NCBI GenBank assembly: GCA_965212195.1 | Contig: CBDBUW010000017.1 | Coordinates: 682,001-746,000 of the forward strand | Direction: 5' to 3' | Length of the DNA stretch: 64,000 bases | Source of the DNA: JAJCYK01 sp965212195 | Lineage (GTDB): Bacteria; Bacteroidota; Bacteroidia; Cytophagales; Cyclobacteriaceae | Shown: piece by piece, positions 42,876-51,669 of the stretch | How positions within the stretch are numbered: the stretch's first letter is position 1 | How the letters are laid out: each line of letters begins with the position of its first letter | Program-made: the position numbers and the translations under genes | The notes under the pieces: model-generated | Databases searched by the model: none | Told to the model about the DNA's origin: nothing | The model's input: only the letters and a program-made list of their open reading frames with translations

Positions 42876-43352
42876 ATGAACAATCAGGTCTTATTCCTGG
42901 GAATTACTAATTTTTGTGCCAGTCGTTTTGCTGAAATACTCTTCAATCAAATGGCGAGTGAGCAACTCCTTAAGTATCAGGGTTTTTCCCGAGGGGTTTT
43001 ACTCAAGCATCAGCAAAACAACTTAGATCCACGTTGCATAGAGGCCTTGGATTTGAGGGGCGTACCTTTACCCGCCAACTTTCGTAAGCCCACACCACTT
43101 AAATCACCGGACCTGGAAAAAGCTGCCTGTATTGTATTGATTAATCCCGATTTGGAGCATCGAATCCAGCGTTCCGATAAAATCGAGGATCAACAAATAT
43201 TGGTTTGGGACTTTAAAGATGTGAGTAGCGCTACTCCTGCAGCGCTTTTTCCAGCCCTGGAAGCTGAAGTACACCTTTTGATTCGCAGATTGCAGCAAAC
43301 ACCTCTGGTGGATCCCCGATCAAGGCCGGCTCTTAACCAGATTACCGGTTAG
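42876..43352 (+). CDS. Low-molecular-weight phosphatase-fold protein, probably inactive
   Basis: A 158-residue protein with the layout of low-molecular-weight tyrosine phosphatase/arsenate reductase: N-terminal strand VLFLGITNFCASRFAEILFN, then GFSRGVLLKHQQNNLDP, LDLRGVPLP and a C-terminal VWDFKDVSS. Compared with the family P-loop VCxGNICRSP, the nucleophile Cys is Gly and the Arg is Ala, so phosphatase chemistry is not expected. It could bind a phosphorylated partner or an anion. It is divergent from the phosphorylase-like gene across 240 bp and overlaps the convergent tolC-like gene by 33 bp. Confidence 0.65.
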   Translation: MNNQVLFLGITNFCASRFAEILFNQMASEQLLKYQGFSRGVLLKHQQNNLDPRCIEALDLRGVPLPANFRKPTPLKSPDLEKAACIVLINPDLEHRIQRSDKIEDQQILVWDFKDVSSATPAALFPALEAEVHLLIRRLQQTPLVDPRSRPALNQITG

Positions 43353-44639
43353 CCTTAAAAGTTCTATCTCAGCCAATTTAGTAGAGAATTTAGCATTGAG
43401 CAAACGACTATTTGCACTAACCAGATTGCGCTGAGCCTCCCTCAGTTCCAGTGAATTGCTAGCGCCCAGCCTGAACCTTTCAATGGCGATCTCTTCGTTT
43501 TCCTTGGCCACGATCAAACTCTCTTCCTCCAATTCTTCCAGTTGAAGATTGTTGAGGTAATTATTGTAGATCTTTCTTAGGTCGCCGGCTAATAGTAATT
43601 TTGTTTCTTCCAAAACCAGAAGAGTGCTGCGGTGTTCTATGCGGGCATTTTGCACCTGCCGGTTGGTGTTAAATCCATTGAAGATGTTCCAACGGGCGGT
43701 CACGCCATAACCTACACCGTCAAAGGTGGACGATCGCAATTGTCCTGCCTCATTATCTTGGGTACTGTAATTATAAGATACATCCAGAGATATACTGGGA
43801 TACCGATTGGCTTGCCGTTCCCGGAATTCATAATAGGCCACGTTGTGGTCTTGTAAGGCCTTAAGGATTTCCGGATTGGATCTATCAAGTTGCTCGGCCA
43901 GCTCATCGTATTGCAGATCCTCATCTACTTTAATCCCCTCGCCAATGGTGAAATCGGTATTTACATCCCTGGCCAGTATTACATTTAGATCTACCTTAGC
44001 GTTTTGAATGCGCTCCCGCTGTTGTATCAGTAAGGACTGATCACTATTGAAATCCACTTGCGCGGACAGATAGTCCAATTTGGATCCCTTCCCAACTTCG
44101 TAACGGTTTCTGGCAAAATCCATTCGGCGCTGTGAGATCTCCAGATTTTCATCCAGGACTTTTAACCGTTCCTCTTCCAGTATGATCTGATAGTAGGCAA
44201 TTTGTATTTCTGCCACGGTATTTTGCACGATCTGCTGGGTGTTAAGTTCGCCCCATTGTTCTAAAGCCTGTAAACGCCCTTTGGACATAAACATTCCCAA
44301 CCCGTCGAATATGGTCCAATTCAATTGAGCGGAGGCACCAAAGCGATCTGACTTAGCCCAATCCCGACTAATATTGAAAGTACCTTCAGATCCTTGAATG
44401 TCCAGGTCTATGTTCTGTTTTTGATAACTCTTGCCAGCCTCCACATCCAGTGTGGGTAGCATGCCGGCATTACCTGCCCGGTTGTTATTCATAGCCACTT
44501 CCTCGTCGTTTTCAGCGATCCTGATGCCAAAATTATTTTCCAGCCCCGATCGTATGGCCCGCTCCAAAGTAAGGACCTCCTGTGCCAAGACCGGGCCACA
44601 ACTCATTGTCAGGCCTATTAAAATGGTGATAAGTCTCAT
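43320..44639 (-). CDS. TolC-family outer-membrane efflux protein
   Basis: A 439-residue protein read from the ATG at 44639, which opens a signal peptide (MRLITILIGLTMSCGPVLAQ) 4 bp after the RND pump stop; a longer frame would overlap the pump. Two OEP repeats are visible, with LTLERAIRSGLENNFGIRI and RVLDENLEISQ-type coiled-coil stretches, VGKGSKLDYLSAQVD and LGASNSLELREAQRNL. It would form the trimeric outer-membrane duct for the RND pump encoded upstream. Confidence 0.92.
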   Translation of the reverse strand: MRLITILIGLTMSCGPVLAQEVLTLERAIRSGLENNFGIRIAENDEEVAMNNNRAGNAGMLPTLDVEAGKSYQKQNIDLDIQGSEGTFNISRDWAKSDRFGASAQLNWTIFDGLGMFMSKGRLQALEQWGELNTQQIVQNTVAEIQIAYYQIILEEERLKVLDENLEISQRRMDFARNRYEVGKGSKLDYLSAQVDFNSDQSLLIQQRERIQNAKVDLNVILARDVNTDFTIGEGIKVDEDLQYDELAEQLDRSNPEILKALQDHNVAYYEFRERQANRYPSISLDVSYNYSTQDNEAGQLRSSTFDGVGYGVTARWNIFNGFNTNRQVQNARIEHRSTLLVLEETKLLLAGDLRKIYNNYLNNLQLEELEEESLIVAKENEEIAIERFRLGASNSLELREAQRNLVSANSRLLNAKFSTKLAEIELLRLTGNLVKSRP

Positions 44640-44643
44640 AATC

Positions 44644-47600
44644 CTATGTTCTAACCATTCTTGATTCGGTTCCACTTACAAAAGTGTAAATAGCTGGTAT
44701 CACATATAAGGTCAAGATAGTGGAGAAGATCAACCCGCCGATGACTGTGAGCCCCATAGATACCCGGCTTTCAGCGCCCGCACCCAAAGCAAGGGCGATG
44801 GGCAAAATCCCTAAGATAGTAGAGAGGCTGGTCATCAAAATTGGCCGGAACCGCTGAGCGGCGGCTGATACAATGGCCTGTCTGAACTCTTCACCCTGGG
44901 CTTTTTTCTGATTGGCAAATTCCACGATCAGAATACCGTTTTTAGTTACCAGACCTACCAGCATAATGATGCCTATCTGACTGAATATGTTCAAACTTTC
45001 TCCGAACAAGGTCAAGGTAATTAAAGCGCCTGCCATGGCCAGCGGCACGGTAAACATGATAATAAAGGGGTCGCGGAAACTTTCAAATTGCGCAGACAAT
45101 GCCAGGTAAATCAGGATCAGGGCAAAAATAAAAGCAAAGTACAGGCTGGAAGTACTTTCCCGGAATTCACTGGATTCGCCGGCCAGGGCGGTTGAGAAGC
45201 TATCGTCCAGTACTTCGGCCGCAATGCGCTCCATAGCTTCGATGCCATCACCCACCGTTCTGCCATTAGCGGGATTAGCGGAGACGGTCGCTGATACAAA
45301 TCTATTGAAGCGGTACAATTGAGGAGGGTTACTTTCTTCTTTTAGCTTTACCAAATTATCCATCTGAATAAGCCGTCCGTCCTGACTGCGCAGGTACAAG
45401 GACTGTAGATCTAAAGGATCATTACGATTTTGACGGTCTACCTGACCGATCACCTGATATTGTTTCCCATCCTGAATAAAATATCCGAAACGCTGTCCAC
45501 TGAAAGCCAGTTGTAAGGTGCGGGCTATATCTAAAACCGATACGCCCAGGTCCCTGGCTCTTTCACGGTCGATCTCGATATTGATTTCAGGCTTATTGAA
45601 TTTGAGATCCAGATTAACGAAACTAAAGTTAGGATCGGCATAGGCCTTTTCCATAAACTGCGGGAGGATCTCCTTCAATTTATCCAAGTTCGTGGCTTGT
45701 ACCACAAACTGAACCGGGAACCCCCTTAAACTATTTCCGCCAATAGTGGGGGGCTGGATCACGAAGGCCCGGGCTTTGGTATTACTGCCGATTACCGGAG
45801 TGATCTCGTTTACAATTTGCTGTACGGAACGCCCGCGTTGCGACTTTTCCTTGAGTACAGCAAATAGGAAAGCGGAATTTACAGAGCTACTGGCCCCAAA
45901 TCCAGGAGAGGTAACAGAGCCAATGAATTTCCTCTCAGGAACTCTTTCTAAAGTTTCTGCTGTCACCTCATCCACATACTGGTCCATATATTCGAAGGTT
46001 ACTCCTTCAGGAGCACTGGCAAACACCCTGAAGGCATTACGGTCTTCCAGAGGAGCCAGCTCGTTGGGTAATTGATTATATAGTGAATATATGAGTGCCG
46101 CCGCGGCGATAATAATAGGGAAAGCCCACCACCTTACTTTCAGAAAGGCCTGCAGACTGGATTGATATTTATCGGCCAACCATTGAAAAAAGGGCTCTGT
46201 AATCTCATAGAACTTGCTCTGTTTTTGGCGCTTCTTCAACAGCTTGCTGCTGATCATGGGGGTCAGGGTCAGCGCCACAAAACTGGATATGATAACAGCG
46301 CCCGCTACCACTACTCCAAACTCCCGGAACAATCTGCCGGTAAGGCCCTCCAGAAAAATCAATGGCAGGAAAACTGCCGCCAAGGCAATGGTAGTGGATA
46401 TCACCGCAAAGAATATCTCAGCTGTCCCTTTAATACCTGCCTGTTTAGGCTCCAGGCCGCTCTCGATCTTTTGATAAATATTTTCCAGCACCACAATAGT
46501 ATCGTCTACTACCAGTCCAATGGCCAAAACGATTCCCAGCAGGGTTAGTACATTGATGGAAAAATCTGCCAAATACATAATAAAGAACGCCCCAATCAAG
46601 GATATGGGGATGGTAATAACAGGGATCACAGTGGTGCGCCAATCCCTTAAAAAGAGGAAAATAATACTCACCACCAGCACAAAGGCTAAAATTATGGTTT
46701 GTTTCACCTCTTTGATTGAAGCTTGGATGTATTCTGTGCTGTCGAAAACAACTTGTGCAATTATGTCTTGTGGTAAGTCCCGGGTAATAACTTCATATCT
46801 TTTGTAGAATTCCCTGGCAATTTCGATGTGATTGGACCCTGGCTGAGCCACCACCACCGGCATCACCATGGGTATGCCGTCGCGCTTTAGAATAGTGCGT
46901 TGATTCTCAGGTGCCATTTCCGCTCGTCCAATATCACGGAACCGCACTACGCCGCCAATATCCTCTTTAACGATCAAATCATTGAAAGCATTAGGAGTAT
47001 CCAGTCTGCCTTGCGTCCTCACGGTAAGTTCGGTGGTCATACCCTCTACCCGGCCCGATGGCAATTCCACATTATTGGCAGTAACGGCACTAAGCACATC
47101 GATAGGGGTCAGTTGATAGGCAGCTAATTTCAAAGGGTCCATCCACAAGCGCATGGAATATTTTTTTGATCCCCAAATTCGCACCTCACTTACTCCCGGT
47201 ATGGTCTGGAGACGTTCCTTAACGTTATTATCGGCGAAGGCCGTCAATTCCATCAGGGAGCGGGATTCGCTTTGCAAACTGGAGATTATTATGGGGAACG
47301 AGTCAGCATCGGCTTTACTTACCACTGGTGGATCCGCGTCCTGGGGCAGCTGCCGCAGCGCCCTAGAGACCCGGTCGCGAACATCATTGGCAGCTCGCTC
47401 CAGATCGGTGCCCAAGTCAAACTCCACACTAATAGTGCTGCGACCATCCCGGCTAACTGAGGTTAAGGTCTTGATACCCTCTATGCCATTAATAGATTCT
47501 TCCAGTGGTTCGGTGATCTGGGATTCAATGATATCGGCATTGGCCCCACTGTATGGAGTAACCACGGTGATGATAGGCGGGTCTACGCTGGGATATTCCC

Positions 47601-47703
47601 GTACCCCCAGGAAATTAAAGCCTACGATCCCGAAGATCACGATCACCAGGGACATAACCACCGCCAGCACCGGACGATTAATGCTGATACTTGTAAGGCT
47701 CAT
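44644..47703 (-). CDS. RND efflux pump, AcrB/HAE1-like permease
   Basis: A 1019-residue inner-membrane proton-driven exporter with the usual 12 membrane segments in two halves. It begins SLTSISINRPVLAVVMSLVI; the proton-relay aspartates lie in GLVVDDTIVVLENIYQKIE. PYSGANADIIESQITEPLEE and the mirrored second-half region (LIYLALSAQFESFRDPFIIM and GLVTKNGILIVEFANQ) are typical of HAE1 pumps. Substrates are probably hydrophobic or amphiphilic compounds. It lies between the adaptor (1 bp) and the TolC-like gene (4 bp). Confidence 0.95.
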   Translation of the reverse strand: MSLTSISINRPVLAVVMSLVIVIFGIVGFNFLGVREYPSVDPPIITVVTPYSGANADIIESQITEPLEESINGIEGIKTLTSVSRDGRSTISVEFDLGTDLERAANDVRDRVSRALRQLPQDADPPVVSKADADSFPIIISSLQSESRSLMELTAFADNNVKERLQTIPGVSEVRIWGSKKYSMRLWMDPLKLAAYQLTPIDVLSAVTANNVELPSGRVEGMTTELTVRTQGRLDTPNAFNDLIVKEDIGGVVRFRDIGRAEMAPENQRTILKRDGIPMVMPVVVAQPGSNHIEIAREFYKRYEVITRDLPQDIIAQVVFDSTEYIQASIKEVKQTIILAFVLVVSIIFLFLRDWRTTVIPVITIPISLIGAFFIMYLADFSINVLTLLGIVLAIGLVVDDTIVVLENIYQKIESGLEPKQAGIKGTAEIFFAVISTTIALAAVFLPLIFLEGLTGRLFREFGVVVAGAVIISSFVALTLTPMISSKLLKKRQKQSKFYEITEPFFQWLADKYQSSLQAFLKVRWWAFPIIIAAAALIYSLYNQLPNELAPLEDRNAFRVFASAPEGVTFEYMDQYVDEVTAETLERVPERKFIGSVTSPGFGASSSVNSAFLFAVLKEKSQRGRSVQQIVNEITPVIGSNTKARAFVIQPPTIGGNSLRGFPVQFVVQATNLDKLKEILPQFMEKAYADPNFSFVNLDLKFNKPEINIEIDRERARDLGVSVLDIARTLQLAFSGQRFGYFIQDGKQYQVIGQVDRQNRNDPLDLQSLYLRSQDGRLIQMDNLVKLKEESNPPQLYRFNRFVSATVSANPANGRTVGDGIEAMERIAAEVLDDSFSTALAGESSEFRESTSSLYFAFIFALILIYLALSAQFESFRDPFIIMFTVPLAMAGALITLTLFGESLNIFSQIGIIMLVGLVTKNGILIVEFANQKKAQGEEFRQAIVSAAAQRFRPILMTSLSTILGILPIALALGAGAESRVSMGLTVIGGLIFSTILTLYVIPAIYTFVSGTESRMVRT

Positions 47704-47704
47704 A

Positions 47705-48778
47705 TCAATTGGTCAGCGTTAGTTCTACATTGGACCCTGATCGAATTTGCAAGATCCCCGAAGTTATGATAGTGTCTTGCGGTTGAATACCGGAAATAAC
47801 TTCTACCTCCCTATCCGTACGGATCCCGACCTGCACCTTTTGAGAAGTCGCCACCCCGTTACGGCTTATGAACACTCTATGGCCGCCTAATTCCGGCACC
47901 ACCGCCTCAGTAGGCACCATCAAGGCCTCCTCCAGGGTATTGAAGATCAACTCTACGCGGGCAAACTGACCCGGCAGCAGTGACCTGTCGGAATTATTAC
48001 TGGTGGCACGCATGCGTAAAGTGCGGGTTTCACTATCTACCTGTGGTTCCATAGCATAGATTTTGCCCACACGGGGGCTATCCAAAGCTTCTGTCATAAA
48101 GCGCACCTGATCACCTACCTGAACCTTCTGACTATATTTTTCAGGAATGGAGAAATCGACTTTGGCAGGATTGATGTTGTACAAAAAAGCTATAGGATCG
48201 CTGGGAGTTAAGTAAGATCCTTGGGAAACATGACGCAACCCGATGATGCCATTAAACGGTGCCCTGATCTTAGTTTTCTCATACTGGGTGCGCACTAATT
48301 TGATATCCGAGTTTACGGTGTTGAGCTCGGTTAATGCCTGTTCGTATTCCTCCTGGCTGATCGCCTCTCGCTCCAATAGCTGACGCTGCCGGTATTCGGA
48401 ATCACGGTAAAGTTTTTGAGTGTGACGAAGTTTTTCCAGTTGGGCGCTTAATTCCTCATCGTCCAGGCTGATCAAAAGATCGCCCTTGCGCACCCGCGAC
48501 CCTTCTTTAAAGTATATGGTTTGGATGATCCCTGAAATTTCAGTGCGCAATTCCACCTCTTCATTAGCGGCTATGGACCCGGTTACAGTTATCTTATTGT
48601 CAATTTTTTTAGGATGTATCACCACGGCACTTACCGGAACCTTAGCTGAAAAATTCGATCTTGGGGGACCTTCCTGGGTTTGATTCCCCGCCAATAAACC
48701 CCATAAGGAAGGATTGATCAGGTAGACAATAACCAATAGTATGATCACTGGGATCAACCATTTAAATATTTTGCTCAT
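47705..48778 (-). CDS. RND periplasmic adaptor (membrane fusion protein)
   Basis: A 357-residue adaptor read from the ATG at 48778 (MSKIFKWLIPVIILLVIVYL), which begins with its membrane anchor. The lipoyl/barrel-sandwich half-motifs are VTGSIAANEEVELRTEISG and IRAPFNGIIGLRHVSQGSYL, separated by a hairpin helix (LEKLRHTQKLYRDSEYRQRQ). It connects the pump to the outer-membrane duct. The pump gene starts 1 bp after its stop. A -7 box on the - strand at 48898-48905 is a likely promoter. Confidence 0.93.
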   Translation of the reverse strand: MSKIFKWLIPVIILLVIVYLINPSLWGLLAGNQTQEGPPRSNFSAKVPVSAVVIHPKKIDNKITVTGSIAANEEVELRTEISGIIQTIYFKEGSRVRKGDLLISLDDEELSAQLEKLRHTQKLYRDSEYRQRQLLEREAISQEEYEQALTELNTVNSDIKLVRTQYEKTKIRAPFNGIIGLRHVSQGSYLTPSDPIAFLYNINPAKVDFSIPEKYSQKVQVGDQVRFMTEALDSPRVGKIYAMEPQVDSETRTLRMRATSNNSDRSLLPGQFARVELIFNTLEEALMVPTEAVVPELGGHRVFISRNGVATSQKVQVGIRTDREVEVISGIQPQDTIITSGILQIRSGSNVELTLTN

Positions 48779-48897
48779 CACAGACTTTTTACGGGGCACA
48801 ATATACCTTAAAATCAAGCGATATAGTGATCTTTAAAGCACATCAATACCTTATACGAATTCCCATAGCTAAAGGTGTGGTTGAAGGGGCAATCCTA

Positions 48898-48905
48898 CAA
48901 ATTTA
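48898..48905 (-). promoter_or_regulatory. -7 promoter box for the RND operon
   Basis: Read on the - strand, TAAATTTG is an exact match to TAnnTTTG, in the divergent region between the adaptor and the dynamin-like gene. It would give a 5' leader of about 115 nt for the adaptor message. No -33 TTTG at the expected spacing is clear, so this is tentative. Confidence 0.4.
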
Positions 48906-48959
48906 ATGAATTTTCGCCTTATCGAGTCTATCACGGAGTCCTGAACAACGGGAAATCGC

Positions 48960-48967
48960 TATATTTG
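48960..48967 (+). promoter_or_regulatory. -7 promoter box of the dynamin-like gene
   Basis: TATATTTG, identical to the box before tetR, ends 4 bp before the ATG at 48972. A transcript initiated here would be leaderless or nearly so. No good -33 element is seen. Confidence 0.5.
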
Positions 48968-48971
48968 GGTC

Positions 48972-50729
48972 ATGTCCAATGAAATTATTGATGGCGTCCT
49001 GAGGGATTTCCGGTCAAGACTGGAGGAGAGCATAAAGGACCTACATGAACTTACAGAACGTATAAATAGCCCGGATTTGGCTCAAACCGCCAGCGATTTG
49101 CGTGAACGGATCCGAGAACCCTTTATGTTTGTGATCGTGGGAGAAGTAAAGGCTGGGAAAAGCAGCTTTATTAACGCCCTTTTGGGAGGAGGCAAGGAAA
49201 TATGCAAGGTGGCACCGGATCCCTGTACCGATACCATTCAGCAAATTCTCTATGGAGATGAGAAGGTATTGGTATTGAACGAATATCTGAAAAAGATCTA
49301 CCATCCGGTGGACATCCTGAAGGAGATTGCTATTGTAGATACTCCTGGAACCAATACCATCATTAAACACCATCAGGAGATCACCGAACGCTTTATTCCG
49401 GTTAGCGATCTCATCGTTTTTGTATTCGAAGCCAAGAACCCTTACCGGCAATCGTCATGGGAATTCTTCGACTACATTCACGAAGATTGGCGCAAGAAAG
49501 TCATCTTTATCTTGCAACAAGCCGATCTCATGGAACCCTCCGATCTGGAGGTCAACATACAAGGAGTACGCGATCAAGCAGAAAAGAAAGGAATCATTCA
49601 TGCGCAAGTATTTGCGGTCTCTGCAAAAGAAGCGCTAAACGGGAGCTTCGATAAGAGCGGGCTGAACCAGGTAATCGAGTATATCAACACTCACGTTACC
49701 GGGGGTAAAGCTCCTTGGCTAAAATTGGAAAACAATATCGAAACTGCCGGTGAGATCCGCGATAAGATAGCTGCCGGTATGGACCTCCGAGAAGAACAAT
49801 TGGTAGCTGATGGCGCTTTCAGAGAAGACGTGAAGGAAACCCTGGAACAGCAAGGTGTGCGATCGGCCAAGCAAGTTGATATTCTGGTTGAAAACCTCAT
49901 TGCCACATACGATCGCATCACCGGAAAAGCTGAGGATGATTTGGGAAAAGGATTAGGATTTTTCACTTTGGTAAAACGCTCTTTTTTATCCTTATTCAGT
50001 AAAAAGGAGTCCGCTATGGGCTGGCTGAACGAGCTGACCGAAAATATGGAGCGAGACTTGAAAGATCAGCTCACCCTTAAAGTAAATGATGGGGTGACAG
50101 CCGTTGCCGACAGCATTCAACAAATGGCCAAAATGATCGAATTAAAGATCAAGAACAGCCAGACCATTCTTAAGGCCGATCAGGAGATCTTTTCGGACAT
50201 CGCTGAAAAACGCGTACAGGTGATGCAAGATTTGCAACAGGCTTTTACCAATTTCCTGAACCGCAGCGAGAGTTTTGTAGATCAATCCTTGATACCAAAA
50301 GGTTCGGAGTTCACCCCGGAAATAGCTCAGGGAGGTGGCTTGGCGGTGATTGGGGTGGTAATCGCCGCAGTTACTAAAGGAATGGTATTCGATATCACCG
50401 GAGGTATATTATCGGCCATAGGGATACTCTTTGCAGGTATTACCGTAGGGCTGAAGCGCCACAAAGTACTTAAAAGCTTTAAAGCAGAAGTTGATAAAGG
50501 TCGGCAGGCCTTACAGCATGAGATACAAGAAAAGCTAGAGCAATATGTGGCCACCATCAAAAAACGGATCGATGCCAATTTTCATGAATTTGATGCCATG
50601 TTGCAACTTGAGTCGCAGGAAATGGAGCATTTAAAAACGCGCTTTGGCCATACCGATTCCAATCTCCAACTGATTTCCCAAGAACTAGCCAGTAAAACCC
50701 AATCGTTCAAACTTAAGCCTGAGCAATAG
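48972..50729 (+). CDS. Bacterial dynamin-like GTPase
   Basis: A 585-residue large GTPase. The P-loop is GEVKAGKSS (57-65), and switch II is IVDTPGTNT (121-129). The G4 position reads LQQADL (181-186) in place of TKxD. Helical stalk segments follow (about 250-450), then one long hydrophobic region (454-494; GGGLAVIGVVIAAV and ILSAIGILFAGI) that fits a membrane-inserting paddle, and a final coiled coil. This order matches bacterial dynamin-like proteins, which remodel or seal membranes. It is single, not the usual tandem pair, and is divergent from the RND operon across 193 bp. Confidence 0.85.
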   Translation: MSNEIIDGVLRDFRSRLEESIKDLHELTERINSPDLAQTASDLRERIREPFMFVIVGEVKAGKSSFINALLGGGKEICKVAPDPCTDTIQQILYGDEKVLVLNEYLKKIYHPVDILKEIAIVDTPGTNTIIKHHQEITERFIPVSDLIVFVFEAKNPYRQSSWEFFDYIHEDWRKKVIFILQQADLMEPSDLEVNIQGVRDQAEKKGIIHAQVFAVSAKEALNGSFDKSGLNQVIEYINTHVTGGKAPWLKLENNIETAGEIRDKIAAGMDLREEQLVADGAFREDVKETLEQQGVRSAKQVDILVENLIATYDRITGKAEDDLGKGLGFFTLVKRSFLSLFSKKESAMGWLNELTENMERDLKDQLTLKVNDGVTAVADSIQQMAKMIELKIKNSQTILKADQEIFSDIAEKRVQVMQDLQQAFTNFLNRSESFVDQSLIPKGSEFTPEIAQGGGLAVIGVVIAAVTKGMVFDITGGILSAIGILFAGITVGLKRHKVLKSFKAEVDKGRQALQHEIQEKLEQYVATIKKRIDANFHEFDAMLQLESQEMEHLKTRFGHTDSNLQLISQELASKTQSFKLKPEQ

Positions 50730-50914
50730 TACCCATCTCCCCAATGGAGGCCAATTCCGGCAACAAAAAAAGGGGCCTTTGCACCTGCAGTAAAGGTCTG
50801 GGTAAACCGAAATTAGACTACCTGTATTAGGATATGCTTGGTATTTATGAGGAAACTTTTATCTCGGAAGTTTTTGTTGAACTCGAAGAATTCATGAAAT
50901 ACCTTTACAGGTAC

Positions 50915-50934
50915 GTGACACTTTTGTGATAATT
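50915..50934 (+). promoter_or_regulatory. Direct-repeat motif in the response-regulator promoter
   Basis: GTGACACTTTTGTGATAATT contains GTGAC and GTGAT 11 bp apart, the period typical of tandem OmpR/PhoB-type binding. It matches 53292-53311 at 17 of 20 positions. It ends 6 bp before the -7 box and 34 bp before the ATG at 50969, exactly as in the spondin gene promoter. Confidence 0.7.
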
Positions 50935-50940
50935 AACCTC

Positions 50941-50948
50941 TAGTTTTG
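50941..50948 (+). promoter_or_regulatory. -7 promoter box of the two-component operon
   Basis: TAGTTTTG is an exact TAnnTTTG match followed by AA. It lies 6 bp after the direct-repeat motif and 20 bp before the ATG of the response-regulator gene. Confidence 0.6.
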
Positions 50949-50968
50949 AACCCAGAAGCTGATGTCAT

Positions 50969-51667
50969 ATGAAAAAAGTACTGATCATAGAGGATGATCC
51001 AAACCTGGTTAACCTTCTGGAAATTCATCTGAAGGATCTAGGGTGCGAAATCGAAACGGCGTTTGATGGAGAGACCGGGCTAACCACCGCACTTGAAAGC
51101 ACCAATGATTTGGTTATTCTGGATATCATGCTTCCTAAGATTGACGGATTGGAAGTCTGTCGCCAGCTGCGGGCTGCCAAGAACCATACGCCCATCCTGA
51201 TGCTAACCGCCAGATCCGAAGAGATAGATAAAATATTGGGATTGGAAACTGGGGCAGACGATTACCTGACCAAACCATTTAGCGTCCGTGAGTTTATAGC
51301 GCGGGTAAAAGCCATATTTCGGCGGGCTAAAATGGACACGGAATCAGAGCCAAGGGGTGAGCAATCCGTGATCTCTAACAAAGGGCTCATTATCGATAAA
51401 GGAAAAAGAAAGATCACTCTGAATGGCACACGTCTGGAACTTACGCCTAAAGAATTTGATCTGCTAGTATTATTGGCTTCAAATCCGGGGCATAGTTACA
51501 CTCGAAACCGACTTCTGCGTTTGGTTTGGGGGTACGAATTTGAGGGATATGAGCATACGGTAAACTCCCATATAAATCGACTACGAGCCAAAATTGAACC
51601 TGATCCCAATAAACCCACCTTCATTTTAACAACCTGGGGAGTGGGATACCGATTTAATGATGAATAG
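50969..51667 (+). CDS. OmpR/PhoB-family response regulator
   Basis: A 232-residue regulator. The receiver domain has the acidic pair in LIIEDDPN, phospho-acceptor D52 (LVILDIMLPKIDG) and K102 (LTKPFSVREF). The C-terminal winged helix (about 135-230) has LTPKEFDLLVLLASNPG, then SYTRNRLLRLVWGYEFEG and the recognition helix TVNSHINRLRAKIEPDP. The kinase gene follows after 2 bp. The direct-repeat motif in its own promoter suggests autoregulation. Confidence 0.95.
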   Translation: MKKVLIIEDDPNLVNLLEIHLKDLGCEIETAFDGETGLTTALESTNDLVILDIMLPKIDGLEVCRQLRAAKNHTPILMLTARSEEIDKILGLETGADDYLTKPFSVREFIARVKAIFRRAKMDTESEPRGEQSVISNKGLIIDKGKRKITLNGTRLELTPKEFDLLVLLASNPGHSYTRNRLLRLVWGYEFEGYEHTVNSHINRLRAKIEPDPNKPTFILTTWGVGYRFNDE

Positions 51668-51669
51668 CC

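Noticed and set aside
50772..50802. Terminator of the dynamin-like gene (GGCCTTT paired with AAAGGTC)
   Set aside because: The stem is short with a G-U pair, and the T-run is on the wrong side for the + strand gene.
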